From: Brevibacillus centrosporus
GTDB lineage: Bacteria; Bacillota; Bacilli; Brevibacillales; Brevibacillaceae
Assembly: GCF_003710815.1 (NCBI RefSeq)
Contig: NZ_RHHP01000015.1
Coordinates: 1 to 64,000, forward strand
DNA: 64,000 bases
Reading direction: 5' to 3'
Shown in pieces: positions 25,075 to 33,652 of this stretch (within the stretch, counting starts at the first letter, position 1; each line of letters begins with the position of its first letter). Position numbers and translations under genes: made by a program. The notes beneath the pieces are model-generated. The model worked only from the letters and a program-made list of their open reading frames with translations, was not told the origin of the DNA and did not search any database.

Positions 25075-26697
25075 ATGGAGAGCAAGGTGTATCTGTACGA
25101 TACGACCCTGCGAGATGGTACGCAGGGAGAAGGGATCAGCCTGTCGGTGGAAGACAAGATAAAGATCGCACTGCGGCTAGATCAATTTGGCATCGATTTT
25201 ATTGAGGGCGGCTGGCCGGGTAGCAACCCAAAAGATATGGCTTTCTTCGAGCGAATTCGCGAGATTCCACTTTCGCACGCAAAAGTAACGGCGTTTGGAA
25301 GCACCTGTAGACCGAATGTGGCAGCTGCGGAAGACGACAACCTGCTGGCATTGATTGCAAGCGGAGTTAAAGCAGCAGCCATATTCGGAAAATCATGGGA
25401 CTTGCACGTCACGGATGCGCTCAAAACAACGATGGAAGAAAATCTGCGCATGGTCGCAGATTCGGTTACTTTCTTAAAACAAAACGGGATGACGACTCTG
25501 TTCTTGGCTGAGCACTTCTTTGACGGCTATAAAGCCAATCCGCGCTATGCTTTGCGCGTGCTGGAAGCTGCTGAAGAAGCTGGAGCAGACTGGATCGTCC
25601 TCTGTGATACAAATGGGGGAAGTCTCCCTACTGAGATTTACGATATCGTCAAGAGCGTGAAGGAGAGCCTTAGTACCCCTTTGGGCATCCACCCGCACAA
25701 CGACAGTGGCGTAGCCGTTGCGAATGCTTTGGCAGCGATTCAGGCGGGCGCGCAGCAGGTGCAGGGCACGATCAACGGAATCGGCGAGCGCTGTGGGAAC
25801 GTCAACCTGATTTCTGTGATCCCCAATCTTCAGCTCAAGCTGGGCTACCACTGTGTCAGCAGCGAGCAGCTGCAGGAGCTGACGCAGCTGTCCCGCTATG
25901 TTGCTGAAATCGCGAATATGACCTTGCCGAATAACCAGCCGTTTGTTGGTCACAGCGCTTTTGCACATAAAGGCGGGATCCACGTCAGTGCGGTAATGCG
26001 CGATCCGAAGACGTACGAGCACATCGAGCCACAGAACATCGGAAACATCCGCCGAGTACTGGTTTCGGAGCTGGCAGGACAAAGCAATCTGTTGGCGAAA
26101 ATGGAGGAGCTGGAGATCGACCTATCCCTGGAACGGGAGGAAGCTCGCCAGATTATTGCCAGCATTAAAGAACGTGAATTCCAGGGCTACCAATACGAGG
26201 GGGCAGAGGCTTCGCTCACCCTCATGCTATTGGAAGCTGCCGGTAAGATGAAGAATCTCTTTACGCTGGATTCCTTTAAAATTTTGATGGAAAAGGCCTC
26301 CGTACGCGCCATTACATCTGAGGCTACGGTCAAGCTCAGCATCAATGGCGAAACCGTGCATACCGCGGCGGATGGAAATGGTCCGGTCAATGCGCTGGAC
26401 AATGCGATGCGAAAAGCGCTGGAAAACTATTTCCCCTGTATTGCGAAAATGCACCTCGCCGACTACAAGGTACGCGTCTTGGACGAGAACGGTGCAACGG
26501 CCGCAAAGGTACGCGTCTTAATCGAGTCCTCGTACAACGGCGAGAAGTGGAGTACCGTCGGTGTCTCTACCAACGTCATCGAAGCGAGCTGGGAGGCGCT
26601 GGCGGACAGTATTCGCTACCTGCTTTGGAAAGAGGGCTGCGAGACCTCCGACATCCAACCGCCTACAGAAGCGCGAGTCGGGATCGTCAATCACTGA
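25075..26697 (+). CDS. cimA: (R)-citramalate synthase
   Basis: About 540 residues, the usual CimA length. The N-terminal TIM barrel starts YLYDTTLRDGTQGEGISLS, with the metal-binding HPHNDSGVAVANALAAIQAG and GTINGIGERCGNVNL typical of the LeuA/homocitrate synthase superfamily. A C-terminal LeuA-type regulatory domain follows from about 400 (ATVKLSINGETVHTAADGNG). It condenses pyruvate and acetyl-CoA to citramalate, a threonine-independent route to isoleucine. Allosteric inhibition by isoleucine is expected from the family. Start codons at 25063 or 25057 are also possible; 25075 begins the conserved N-terminus. Monocistronic. Confidence 0.92.
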   Translation: MESKVYLYDTTLRDGTQGEGISLSVEDKIKIALRLDQFGIDFIEGGWPGSNPKDMAFFERIREIPLSHAKVTAFGSTCRPNVAAAEDDNLLALIASGVKAAAIFGKSWDLHVTDALKTTMEENLRMVADSVTFLKQNGMTTLFLAEHFFDGYKANPRYALRVLEAAEEAGADWIVLCDTNGGSLPTEIYDIVKSVKESLSTPLGIHPHNDSGVAVANALAAIQAGAQQVQGTINGIGERCGNVNLISVIPNLQLKLGYHCVSSEQLQELTQLSRYVAEIANMTLPNNQPFVGHSAFAHKGGIHVSAVMRDPKTYEHIEPQNIGNIRRVLVSELAGQSNLLAKMEELEIDLSLEREEARQIIASIKEREFQGYQYEGAEASLTLMLLEAAGKMKNLFTLDSFKILMEKASVRAITSEATVKLSINGETVHTAADGNGPVNALDNAMRKALENYFPCIAKMHLADYKVRVLDENGATAAKVRVLIESSYNGEKWSTVGVSTNVIEASWEALADSIRYLLWKEGCETSDIQPPTEARVGIVNH

Positions 26698-26721
26698 TCG
26701 CAATCCGCCATTACGTGAAAA

Positions 26722-26757
26722 CAAACAGCCTGTACCGATGCGGTCAGGCTGTTTTTG
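26722..26757. terminator. Terminator between cimA and the opposing regulator
   Basis: AAACAGCCTG and CAGGCTGTTT form a 10-bp stem followed by T residues on the plus strand; the A-rich left flank may also serve the minus strand. Confidence 0.85.
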
Positions 26758-26761
26758 CTGT

Positions 26762-27604
26762 TTATTTCTGGGCATTGATCAGCTGGTTCAGCTTGGCTTC
26801 TGTCGAGGATTGCGGGTCAGGGGTGTAGATGCTGCAGCGCAGGTCAACATCTCCCTGTACCTGCAAAGAGGTGAGGTGGAACGTCATCTTGCCTGCTTTT
26901 GCATGGCGAAACTCGATCAAGACCTCCGGGGCGCTGCTCACCCGGCTTTCCTCCCATAACGATTGGAAGCCGGGATGAAGCTCTCGCATCTCCTGCAAAA
27001 AGCGCTCATACCACTCGTCCTCTACAAACTGCCCGTAGTACGCCCGGAAGATCGCGAGAAAGCCGCTGATAAAATGCTCCCAGTTTACCGCTAGCCGTTG
27101 GAATTCCTTTCGCGTAAACAAGATTCGGATCATGTTGCGCAGCTCATACGGGATCTGCTCGAAGTCCATAAAGACGTGTGCAGCTGCTTCGTTCCAGCCC
27201 ACGATGTGCAAGCGACGGTCGGAAATGATGGTCGGGCAGGAGCGCAGCTCTTTCAAGATCCGTTGAAGCGCCGGACTGATTTGTGGCTGCTGCTCTTCGC
27301 GCAAAAGCGCACCGGTTCCTGTCTCCAACGCGAGTGCGTACAAGTATTTTCGTTCATCGACAGTCAGCTGGAGTGCTTTGGCTACCGCATCGAGGACAGA
27401 GGGGGATACTTTGATGTCCCGGCCCTGCTCCAGCCAGGTATACCAGGTAGAGCTGACCCCCGCCAATTGAGCGACTTCCTCTCTGCGCAGCCCGGGTGTT
27501 CGCCTGCGAGTACCAGGGCTTAGACCCACGGACTGGGGGAGAATTTTGGCGCGCTGTGCTTTTAAAAAGGCGGATAATTCCTGCAGTCTCGTTTGATTGT
27601 TCAC
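26762..27604 (-). CDS. XRE-family regulator with MmyB-like ligand-binding domain
   Basis: About 280 residues. An N-terminal helix-turn-helix (TPGLRREEVAQLAGVSSTWY, TWLEQGRDIKVSPSVLDAVA) is followed by an MmyB-like PAS-type domain (PTIISDRRLHIVGWNEAAAH). A structurally studied Chloroflexus relative holds a fatty acid in this domain, so a lipid-like ligand is plausible. GGAGG lies only one base before ATG 27610 but seven before GTG 27604, so GTG is preferred. It is divergent from an extra fabF and a DHA2 efflux gene, its likely targets. Its own promoter is at 27652-27680. Confidence 0.85.
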   Translation of the reverse strand: MNNQTRLQELSAFLKAQRAKILPQSVGLSPGTRRRTPGLRREEVAQLAGVSSTWYTWLEQGRDIKVSPSVLDAVAKALQLTVDERKYLYALALETGTGALLREEQQPQISPALQRILKELRSCPTIISDRRLHIVGWNEAAAHVFMDFEQIPYELRNMIRILFTRKEFQRLAVNWEHFISGFLAIFRAYYGQFVEDEWYERFLQEMRELHPGFQSLWEESRVSSAPEVLIEFRHAKAGKMTFHLTSLQVQGDVDLRCSIYTPDPQSSTEAKLNQLINAQK

Positions 27605-27651
27605 GTCCATGCCTCCGTATCTCTCGTACCGATTCTGTTAAAGTAGTATCT

Positions 27652-27680
27652 ATTATACTAGGATAAACAACAACTTGTAA
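27652..27680 (-). promoter_or_regulatory. Sigma-A promoter of the MmyB-like regulator
   Basis: On the minus strand TTACAA and TATAAT are separated by 17 bases; transcription would start near 27645. It lies in the divergent region shared with fabF, where regulator binding could affect both. Confidence 0.6.
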
Positions 27681-27683
27681 TAG

Positions 27684-27712
27684 GATAATCGCTGTGCAAA
27701 GATGGGATTATC
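27684..27712. promoter_or_regulatory. Inverted repeat before the fabF ribosome site
   Basis: GATAATC (27684-27690) and GATTATC (27706-27712) are perfect reverse complements around a 15-base gap. It may be an operator for the divergent regulator or a hairpin in the fabF leader. Confidence 0.4.
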
Positions 27713-27733
27713 AGGAGAACAAGGAGGATCACC

Positions 27734-28975
27734 ATGGAAAAAGTTGTTATTACAGGACTAGGTGTTATTTCGCCACTGGGCAATTCGGTCGATCCGTTTT
27801 GGGATGGTTTGACCAAAGGCAAATCAGGTATTAGGTTGATTGATACATTTGATACAGCGAAACAGAAAGCAAAAATTGCGGGACTGATCCGCGATTTTGA
27901 TGGGGAAGGGCTTTTTGGACGCAAGGAAGTGAGGCGAATGGATCGCTTTGTGCAATTTGCCATAGCAGCCGCTGATCAGGCATGGGAGGATGCTGGACTG
28001 CAAAATGCGCAGGTGGATCGTGAACGTTTCGGGGTCTATGTCGGCTCCGGTATCGGGGGCGTGCAGACGCTGCTGGAGCAACAGGCCGTCCTGGAGCAAA
28101 GAGGTCCAGACCGCGTCAGCCCTTTGCTGGCACCGATGATGATTCCCAATATGGCGGCAGCGATGATCAGTATCAAATACGGCGCGCATGGACCGACGAT
28201 GGCGCCTGTGACCGCGTGCTCCATCGGAAATACGTCGATTGGTGAAGCCTTTCGTCTGATTAAAATGGGCGGAGCAGATGTCATGATCGCGGGCGGAGCA
28301 GAGGCTGCGATCACCGAGGTGTCCCTCGCAGGCTTTGGCAATTCCACGGCGCTGTCCACAAGAAATGAGGAGCCGCAAAGGGCGAGTCGTCCTTTTGATG
28401 CGAATCGGGATGGCTTTGTCATGGCGGAAGGGGCCGGAGTCGTGATTCTCGAATCGCTCTCCCATGCATTGCGTCGGGGGGCACGTATTTATGCCGAGGT
28501 CATCGGGTATGGGGCGAGCTCAGATGCCTATCATATGGTCGCTACGCATCCAGAAGGGTATGGGCCGTATCTCGCGATGAAGTGGGCACTGCAGGAAGCA
28601 GGGATTCAGCCTGAACAGGTCGATGTCATCAGTGCACATGCGACGAGTACAGAGATTGGCGATCGTTCTGAGACCGTTGCCATCAAGCGTTTGTTTGGTG
28701 AAGCGGCCACTCGGATTCCTGTTACCGCAAACAAGTCGATGATGGGTCATTTGCTGGGTGCTTCTGGTGGGGTGGAAGCGGTAGCCCTCGTAAAAAGCTT
28801 GCAGGAAGGGCTCATACCTCCTACGATCAACCAGGAGGAGTCTGATCCGGAGTGCGATCTGGACTATGTGCCAAATGTCGCACGGAAAAAAGCACTGCAG
28901 ATTGGGATCTCTAATTCCTTTGGCTTTGGTGGACACAATGCCGTCATTGCCGTAAAAAAATATGAACAGGCATAA
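27734..28975 (+). CDS. fabF: Beta-ketoacyl-ACP synthase II (additional FabF paralogue)
   Basis: 413 residues with the thiolase-fold triad: Cys162 in VTACSIGN, His near 303 in SAHATSTEIGD and His near 340 in SMMGHLLGASGG. The first His motif reads HATST instead of the common HGTST. It elongates acyl-ACP by condensation with malonyl-ACP. AAGGAGGATCACC precedes the ATG. It is not beside other fatty-acid genes; instead it is followed by an efflux pump and divergent from an MmyB-type regulator, so a specialised lipid role is likely. A terminator separates it from the pump gene. Confidence 0.92.
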   Translation: MEKVVITGLGVISPLGNSVDPFWDGLTKGKSGIRLIDTFDTAKQKAKIAGLIRDFDGEGLFGRKEVRRMDRFVQFAIAAADQAWEDAGLQNAQVDRERFGVYVGSGIGGVQTLLEQQAVLEQRGPDRVSPLLAPMMIPNMAAAMISIKYGAHGPTMAPVTACSIGNTSIGEAFRLIKMGGADVMIAGGAEAAITEVSLAGFGNSTALSTRNEEPQRASRPFDANRDGFVMAEGAGVVILESLSHALRRGARIYAEVIGYGASSDAYHMVATHPEGYGPYLAMKWALQEAGIQPEQVDVISAHATSTEIGDRSETVAIKRLFGEAATRIPVTANKSMMGHLLGASGGVEAVALVKSLQEGLIPPTINQEESDPECDLDYVPNVARKKALQIGISNSFGFGGHNAVIAVKKYEQA

Positions 28976-28988
28976 GGAATGCCTGTTG

Positions 28989-29019
28989 GAAAACCTTCCG
29001 GATGACGGAAGGTTTTTTT
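28989..29019 (+). terminator. Terminator after fabF
   Basis: AAACCTTCC pairs with GGAAGGTTT around loop GGATGAC, followed by T residues. Confidence 0.85.
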
Positions 29020-29109
29020 CTCCTCGAATGGTAAGAACCGCTGGGTCACATACTAACGAGGCATGACTCGATTCATCCCTATACCGAGTTAGTGAAGGAG
29101 TCTAGGCCA

Positions 29110-30606
29110 ATGGTTAACGAAAAACAACCGGAGAAAACAGAGGTGCGTCGAGGAACCATTCTCGGGGTCATTATTGCCGGGGCAATCGCAGCTTTACTGA
29201 ATCAGACGCTTTTGAATGTGGCGTTGCCCAAACTGATGAACGATTTTCATATAAATACAACGACTGCGCAATGGCTCATCACCATTTACATGCTGGTGAA
29301 CGGTGTGCTGATTCCAACGACTGCCTTTCTGATGGAGAAATTTACGACTAGGCAGCTGTTTATCGCGTCGATGAGCTTGTTTTCCGTAGGTACGCTTGTC
29401 TGTGGGCTGGCACCTGCTTTTTCCGTCATGCTGATCGGACGGGTGATTCAGGCGGCGGGAGCCGGTATCGTCATGCCGCTCATGACAAACGTGATATTCA
29501 ACATGTTTCCTAGGGAAAAACGAGGGTCAGCCATGGGCATCGTAGGAATCGCGATGGTGTTTGCACCAGCGATTGGTCCTACGCTGTCAGGCTGGGTCGT
29601 CGAGCACTACTCGTGGCGTGTGCTGTTTTTCATCGTGCTGCCGATCGCTCTTATCGTACTGATCGCGTCGACGTTTTTACTGAGAAATGTCACGGAAACA
29701 GGGAACCCCAAGCTCGATGTCTGGGGCGTCATCTTTTCGACAGTGGGCTTCGGTGGACTGCTCTACGGCTTTAGTACTGCTGGAGCAAAAGGGTGGGGCA
29801 GTCTGGAGGTCATCCTCATGCTGCTGATCGGCTGTATCAGCTTGATTGTGTTTGTCCGAAGGCAGCTGAGCATTGATCATGCGATGCTGGAGTTTCGTAT
29901 TTTCAGGACACCTGCCTATACGCTGGCGATTCTGATCAGCCTGATGGTCAATATGACACTCTATTCGGGGATGATTTTGCTCCCTGTCTACGTGCAGAAC
30001 ATCCTGCATTTTACCCCTGTCCAATCCGGGCTGCTGATGCTCCCCGGCAGTATTCTTATGGGAATTATGTCGCCGATTACGGGCAGGCTCTTTGATAAGT
30101 TTGGAGCGCGCTATCTCGCCATTACAGGGCTTGCTATCACGATTGTCACGACGTTTGGTTTCACCAAACTGAGCCTGTACACGAGCTACGGCTATCTGAT
30201 CACGCTCTATACGGTGCGAATGCTAGGCTTGTCCATGCTCATGATGCCGGTCATGACATCGGGTCTTAACGCCCTGCCGCTGCGTCTGAATCCGCATGGA
30301 ACGGCGATGTCCAATACGGTGAACGCCATCGGGGGAGCACTGGGAACGTCGCTTTTTGTGACAATCATGACGACCAAAAGTGCTGCCCATACGGCAAATA
30401 TTATTCGCGGGAGTCAGATCGATCCAGCAGACCAGGCTCAGGTAGGACTGGCCACGATGCAAGGCATGGCGATGGGAACCAACGACGCCTTCATGATTGC
30501 GACTCTTTTTGCCATCACAGCATTGATTCTTGCCCTGTTCCTGCGCAACCCGCGTCAGCGAGAGGATGAAGTACGGGAGAAAAAAGGAGCAGCCCAGCCT
30601 TCGTAG
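29110..30606 (+). CDS. DHA2-family (14-helix) MFS multidrug transporter
   Basis: About 498 residues with fourteen hydrophobic segments, the layout of EmrB/QacA/LmrB pumps. The motif LNQTLLNVALPKLMNDF in helix 1, QWLITIYMLVNGVLIPT in helix 2, GRVIQAAGAGIVMPL and the proton-antiporter motif C (GIAMVFAPAIGPTLSGWVV) are visible. The ATG at 29110 follows AAGGAG by 9 bases. Drug or lipid export driven by protons is expected. Substrate is not readable from sequence. It follows fabF after a terminator, so it may have its own promoter; a partial ACTAAC/GTTAGT repeat lies just upstream. Confidence 0.92.
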   Translation: MVNEKQPEKTEVRRGTILGVIIAGAIAALLNQTLLNVALPKLMNDFHINTTTAQWLITIYMLVNGVLIPTTAFLMEKFTTRQLFIASMSLFSVGTLVCGLAPAFSVMLIGRVIQAAGAGIVMPLMTNVIFNMFPREKRGSAMGIVGIAMVFAPAIGPTLSGWVVEHYSWRVLFFIVLPIALIVLIASTFLLRNVTETGNPKLDVWGVIFSTVGFGGLLYGFSTAGAKGWGSLEVILMLLIGCISLIVFVRRQLSIDHAMLEFRIFRTPAYTLAILISLMVNMTLYSGMILLPVYVQNILHFTPVQSGLLMLPGSILMGIMSPITGRLFDKFGARYLAITGLAITIVTTFGFTKLSLYTSYGYLITLYTVRMLGLSMLMMPVMTSGLNALPLRLNPHGTAMSNTVNAIGGALGTSLFVTIMTTKSAAHTANIIRGSQIDPADQAQVGLATMQGMAMGTNDAFMIATLFAITALILALFLRNPRQREDEVREKKGAAQPS

Positions 30607-30645
30607 GAGGGCCGCTCATCCGTGATCGATAGTGCGAAATCAAAG

Positions 30646-30683
30646 CAAAAAGCGCCGTCCCCTGGAGGAACGACGCTTTTTTT
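30646..30683. terminator. Terminator after the MFS gene
   Basis: AAAAAGCGCCGT pairs with ACGACGCTTTTT (one mismatch), with A and T tracts on both sides, so it may also stop the opposing U32 operon. Confidence 0.8.
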
Positions 30684-30717
30684 GCACCTTACTTTGCGGG
30701 CGGCTGGCAAAAGAGCG

Positions 30718-30948
30718 TTAGCCTTGCTTGCGCATAGCCCCCAGCTCTTCGACGATCGCCGTCATTTCATTGATGCCGAATGCGGTTTTCTTTTGCACCA
30801 TGTTGTACAGATACAGCAGATCTTCGTAATGCGCGAGGTCAAAATCTTCCGGGCGCATGACAGCCGTATTGGCCATATTCAGTTTGGATTTGATGCCTTC
30901 AATCAAAACAGCAAGATTCTCGACAGTCGGTTGGTTCAAATCAGCCAT
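30718..30948 (-). CDS. DUF1128/UPF0435 protein (YfkK-like)
   Basis: A 76-residue protein matching Bacillus YfkK in pattern: IEGIKSKLNMANTAVMRPED, AHYEDLLYLYNMVQKK and NEMTAIVEELGAMRKQ. It is small, soluble and probably helical; no function is established for the family. It follows the U32 gene by 29 bases on the same strand, probably as the last gene of the same transcript. Confidence 0.88.
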   Translation of the reverse strand: MADLNQPTVENLAVLIEGIKSKLNMANTAVMRPEDFDLAHYEDLLYLYNMVQKKTAFGINEMTAIVEELGAMRKQG

Positions 30949-30977
30949 TGCTTGGATCTCCCCTCGTCAGTTGTTCT

Positions 30978-33470
30978 TTATTTGGTCAGTTGACCGCGCG
31001 TGACGCCCAACTGGTTGGTAGCTTTCAACGTGCGCCAAACTTGGGTGCCGCTTACTTCTCCACGCAAGGCCTTGCGATACAGGCTGATGACTTCCTTCAC
31101 ACGCTCAGGCTCTTCTTCGAGGAATTCGATGCGATAGCTGCCCACGTTCAGGGAGCGGAATTCCTTCAAATATTCGGCACCGGACTGGTCGATTGCATTG
31201 TAGACCGTGTTTCTGCAGCCCGTATCGACGCGGACCGGATGGGAGAAGCCAACGCGGTCCTTCAAAGAGACACGAGACGTTTCGCATGGCGTACCGCAGT
31301 TCGTATGGTCGGTCCCTTCGCTGAGGAAAGTGCAGTACACGCAGTGCTCGGTATGGAACATCGGCATGTGCTGATGGATGACCAGCTCCATGTCGGATGC
31401 TTGGGAGCGGCTGAGCAAGTCAACCATCTGCTGGATGTTCAAATCATAGGACGGGGTCACTCGGGACAGCCCGGCACCGAGGAACAGCTCTACTGCTTTA
31501 TGGTTGGCTACGTTGAGAGAGAAGTCCCCGATCAACGGAATCTTGATTTCATCACGGCGCGACAGGAAATAGTACAGAGCGCCGGTATTGCGGATCAGGA
31601 TGGCATCTGGATTGCTTTTGGCGATCAACGCGAGCACGCCATTTTCATCCGGCATATGGATGCGCATGGTGGCGATCCCGATCTTTTTGCCGTACTTGTG
31701 TGCCAGCTTGACGCCTTCTGGGTATTGCTTGACGAATTCGAAGTCCGCGTACAGGAAGTCCACATCTGTTTGCGCGGCTGCCTCCAGCTGCGCAAGTGAA
31801 CGGCACAGAGCCGTCAGCATTGGCTTTTCTACCGCTTGCTTGGCAGGTACATCCGCATAAACGTTGACGTCCTGATGGCGGTACACCGGCGGCTTGGAGC
31901 GCAGGAACACGAGCTGCTCCACGGCATCGCGGCGCATTCTGTTCAATTCACTGACGGGTACAATCAGCTCGCCGTCCAGATCGACAGTCAAATCGGCTGC
32001 TTCCAGACGGAAAATGCTGCCGCCCAGTCTGCTCAGCTGATCGTGCAGCAGCTCCGCAGTCAGGGGGCGTTTCATTGCTTGCTCCAGATTCATCTCCGAG
32101 GTGATATGAACGGCATGGGAGGCAAGCTTGTCGACCCACGTCACACTCAGCTTCTCACCGAGCTTGCCGCTCACATGAACAGCCAGAGGGAAGGTATGGT
32201 ACGGCTTTTCCGTCTCAAAGGTTTTGCGCAGACGTCTGTCCAGCTCAGGATCGCTGGTCTTCCAGACGCGGTCACCCACGTGCAGACGCTTGAGGTTGAC
32301 GTCGTTTCGGCCCATCACGATTTCGTAGAGGCCTTTCGATACTTCACCCTCGACCTTTTTGCTGCGGGAGAGGATGTCGTAGATGCGTCCGCCTTCTTCT
32401 TTTTGCGTTGGGTCTCCAGCGTCGAATACGATGCCGTCTCCGCGCTTGACAGGTGCCGTAATCTCTACGAGCACGGCGCTAGGCAGCAATTTTTTTACGG
32501 TGCCGAGATACACGCCGCGGCTTTTCGGGAAGGAGCCGTCTACCAGCTGCTTGTTGTTCGTACCTTCCAAAAAGCCATGCGTGAAGCCACGCGAGAAGCT
32601 CTGCTGAAGCTCGCGGATCTCCGTCTCGGATGGCGATATGTCTCGACCGTCAAAGTAGCGGTCGATCGCTGCGCGGTATTTGCTGACGACGTTTGCTACG
32701 TACTCCGGCGATTTCAGACGACCTTCGATTTTAAAGGAAGTAACGCCTGCCTCGATCAGCTCAGGTACTAGCTCGAGCGCCGCCAAATCTTTCGGGGACA
32801 GGACGTAGGCGATGTTGCCCATATCCTTTTGAACGCCATCCACCATCAAGTCGTAAGGAAGGCGGCAAGCCTGCGCACATTCTCCGCGGTTTGCTGAGCG
32901 TCCGCCCCACATTTCCGAGGTCAGGCATTGGCCCGAATAGGAAACGCAAAGAGCACCGTGGACGAATACCTCCATCGGCAGCTTGGCTTTTTCTCCGATT
33001 TTTTTGATCTCCTTCAAAGAGTTTTCCCGGCCGAGCACGACGCGTTCAATATCAAACGGCTTGGTGAACTCAACGGCTTCCGGCGAGGTAATCGTCATTT
33101 GGGTAGATCCGTGGATCGGGAAGTCAGGGGAGATTTCTCGAATCAGCTTCACGAGTCCGAGGTCCTGAACGATCACAGCGTCGACCCCGGCGTGGATACA
33201 GGCGTCAATCAGCTCACGCGCATCCTCCAGCTCGTTTTCAAATACCAGAATGTTAAAGGTCAAAAACCCTTTTACTCCATACATGTGCAAATACGACATA
33301 ATCTCTGGCAAATCTGCCATATGGAAGTTCTCCGCTCGAGCACGGGCATTGAACTTTTCGACTCCAAAAAAGATGGCATTGGCTCCATTGGCAACAGCGG
33401 CTTTCAAGCAATCCCAGTTGCCGGCAGGAGCCAACAGCTCAATATCTTCACGTTTGATACCATTTCGCAT
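30978..33470 (-). CDS. U32-family protein with DUF3656 (RlhA/TrhP-type RNA hydroxylation)
   Basis: About 830 residues. The N-terminal U32 domain has ELLAPAGNWDCLKAAVANGA, the family signature, and the Cys cluster around SANRGECAQACRLPYDL. A DUF3656-like middle and a second U32-like C-terminal part with further cysteines (HCVCYCTFLSEGTDHTNCGTP region) follow. Once called collagenase-like peptidases, E. coli members RlhA and TrhP and Bacillus YrrN/YrrO are now linked to hydroxylation of rRNA or tRNA bases. The start at 33470 follows GGAGGT at a long 12-base spacing. It forms an operon with the YfkK-like gene. Confidence 0.9.
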   Translation of the reverse strand: MRNGIKREDIELLAPAGNWDCLKAAVANGANAIFFGVEKFNARARAENFHMADLPEIMSYLHMYGVKGFLTFNILVFENELEDARELIDACIHAGVDAVIVQDLGLVKLIREISPDFPIHGSTQMTITSPEAVEFTKPFDIERVVLGRENSLKEIKKIGEKAKLPMEVFVHGALCVSYSGQCLTSEMWGGRSANRGECAQACRLPYDLMVDGVQKDMGNIAYVLSPKDLAALELVPELIEAGVTSFKIEGRLKSPEYVANVVSKYRAAIDRYFDGRDISPSETEIRELQQSFSRGFTHGFLEGTNNKQLVDGSFPKSRGVYLGTVKKLLPSAVLVEITAPVKRGDGIVFDAGDPTQKEEGGRIYDILSRSKKVEGEVSKGLYEIVMGRNDVNLKRLHVGDRVWKTSDPELDRRLRKTFETEKPYHTFPLAVHVSGKLGEKLSVTWVDKLASHAVHITSEMNLEQAMKRPLTAELLHDQLSRLGGSIFRLEAADLTVDLDGELIVPVSELNRMRRDAVEQLVFLRSKPPVYRHQDVNVYADVPAKQAVEKPMLTALCRSLAQLEAAAQTDVDFLYADFEFVKQYPEGVKLAHKYGKKIGIATMRIHMPDENGVLALIAKSNPDAILIRNTGALYYFLSRRDEIKIPLIGDFSLNVANHKAVELFLGAGLSRVTPSYDLNIQQMVDLLSRSQASDMELVIHQHMPMFHTEHCVYCTFLSEGTDHTNCGTPCETSRVSLKDRVGFSHPVRVDTGCRNTVYNAIDQSGAEYLKEFRSLNVGSYRIEFLEEEPERVKEVISLYRKALRGEVSGTQVWRTLKATNQLGVTRGQLTK

Positions 33471-33652
33471 GGGTTTCTCATTACCTCCAAGGTCTTCAAA
33501 CAAGCTATCTACATCATAGGGAAATGTAGAGGCCATCGCAAGGAAAACATCAGTACTGGCAGATGTTGAAAAAGCGCCTTCCATTCAGAATAAAGGAAAT
33601 GGTATTCTGTAAGAAAAGTCCAAATATTCTATCCCAAAACCGAGGAACTGAC

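Noticed and set aside
30622..33569. Several long plus-strand frames opposite the U32 operon
   Set aside because: They are shadows of the 830-residue U32 gene, whose family motifs and ribosome site are clear.
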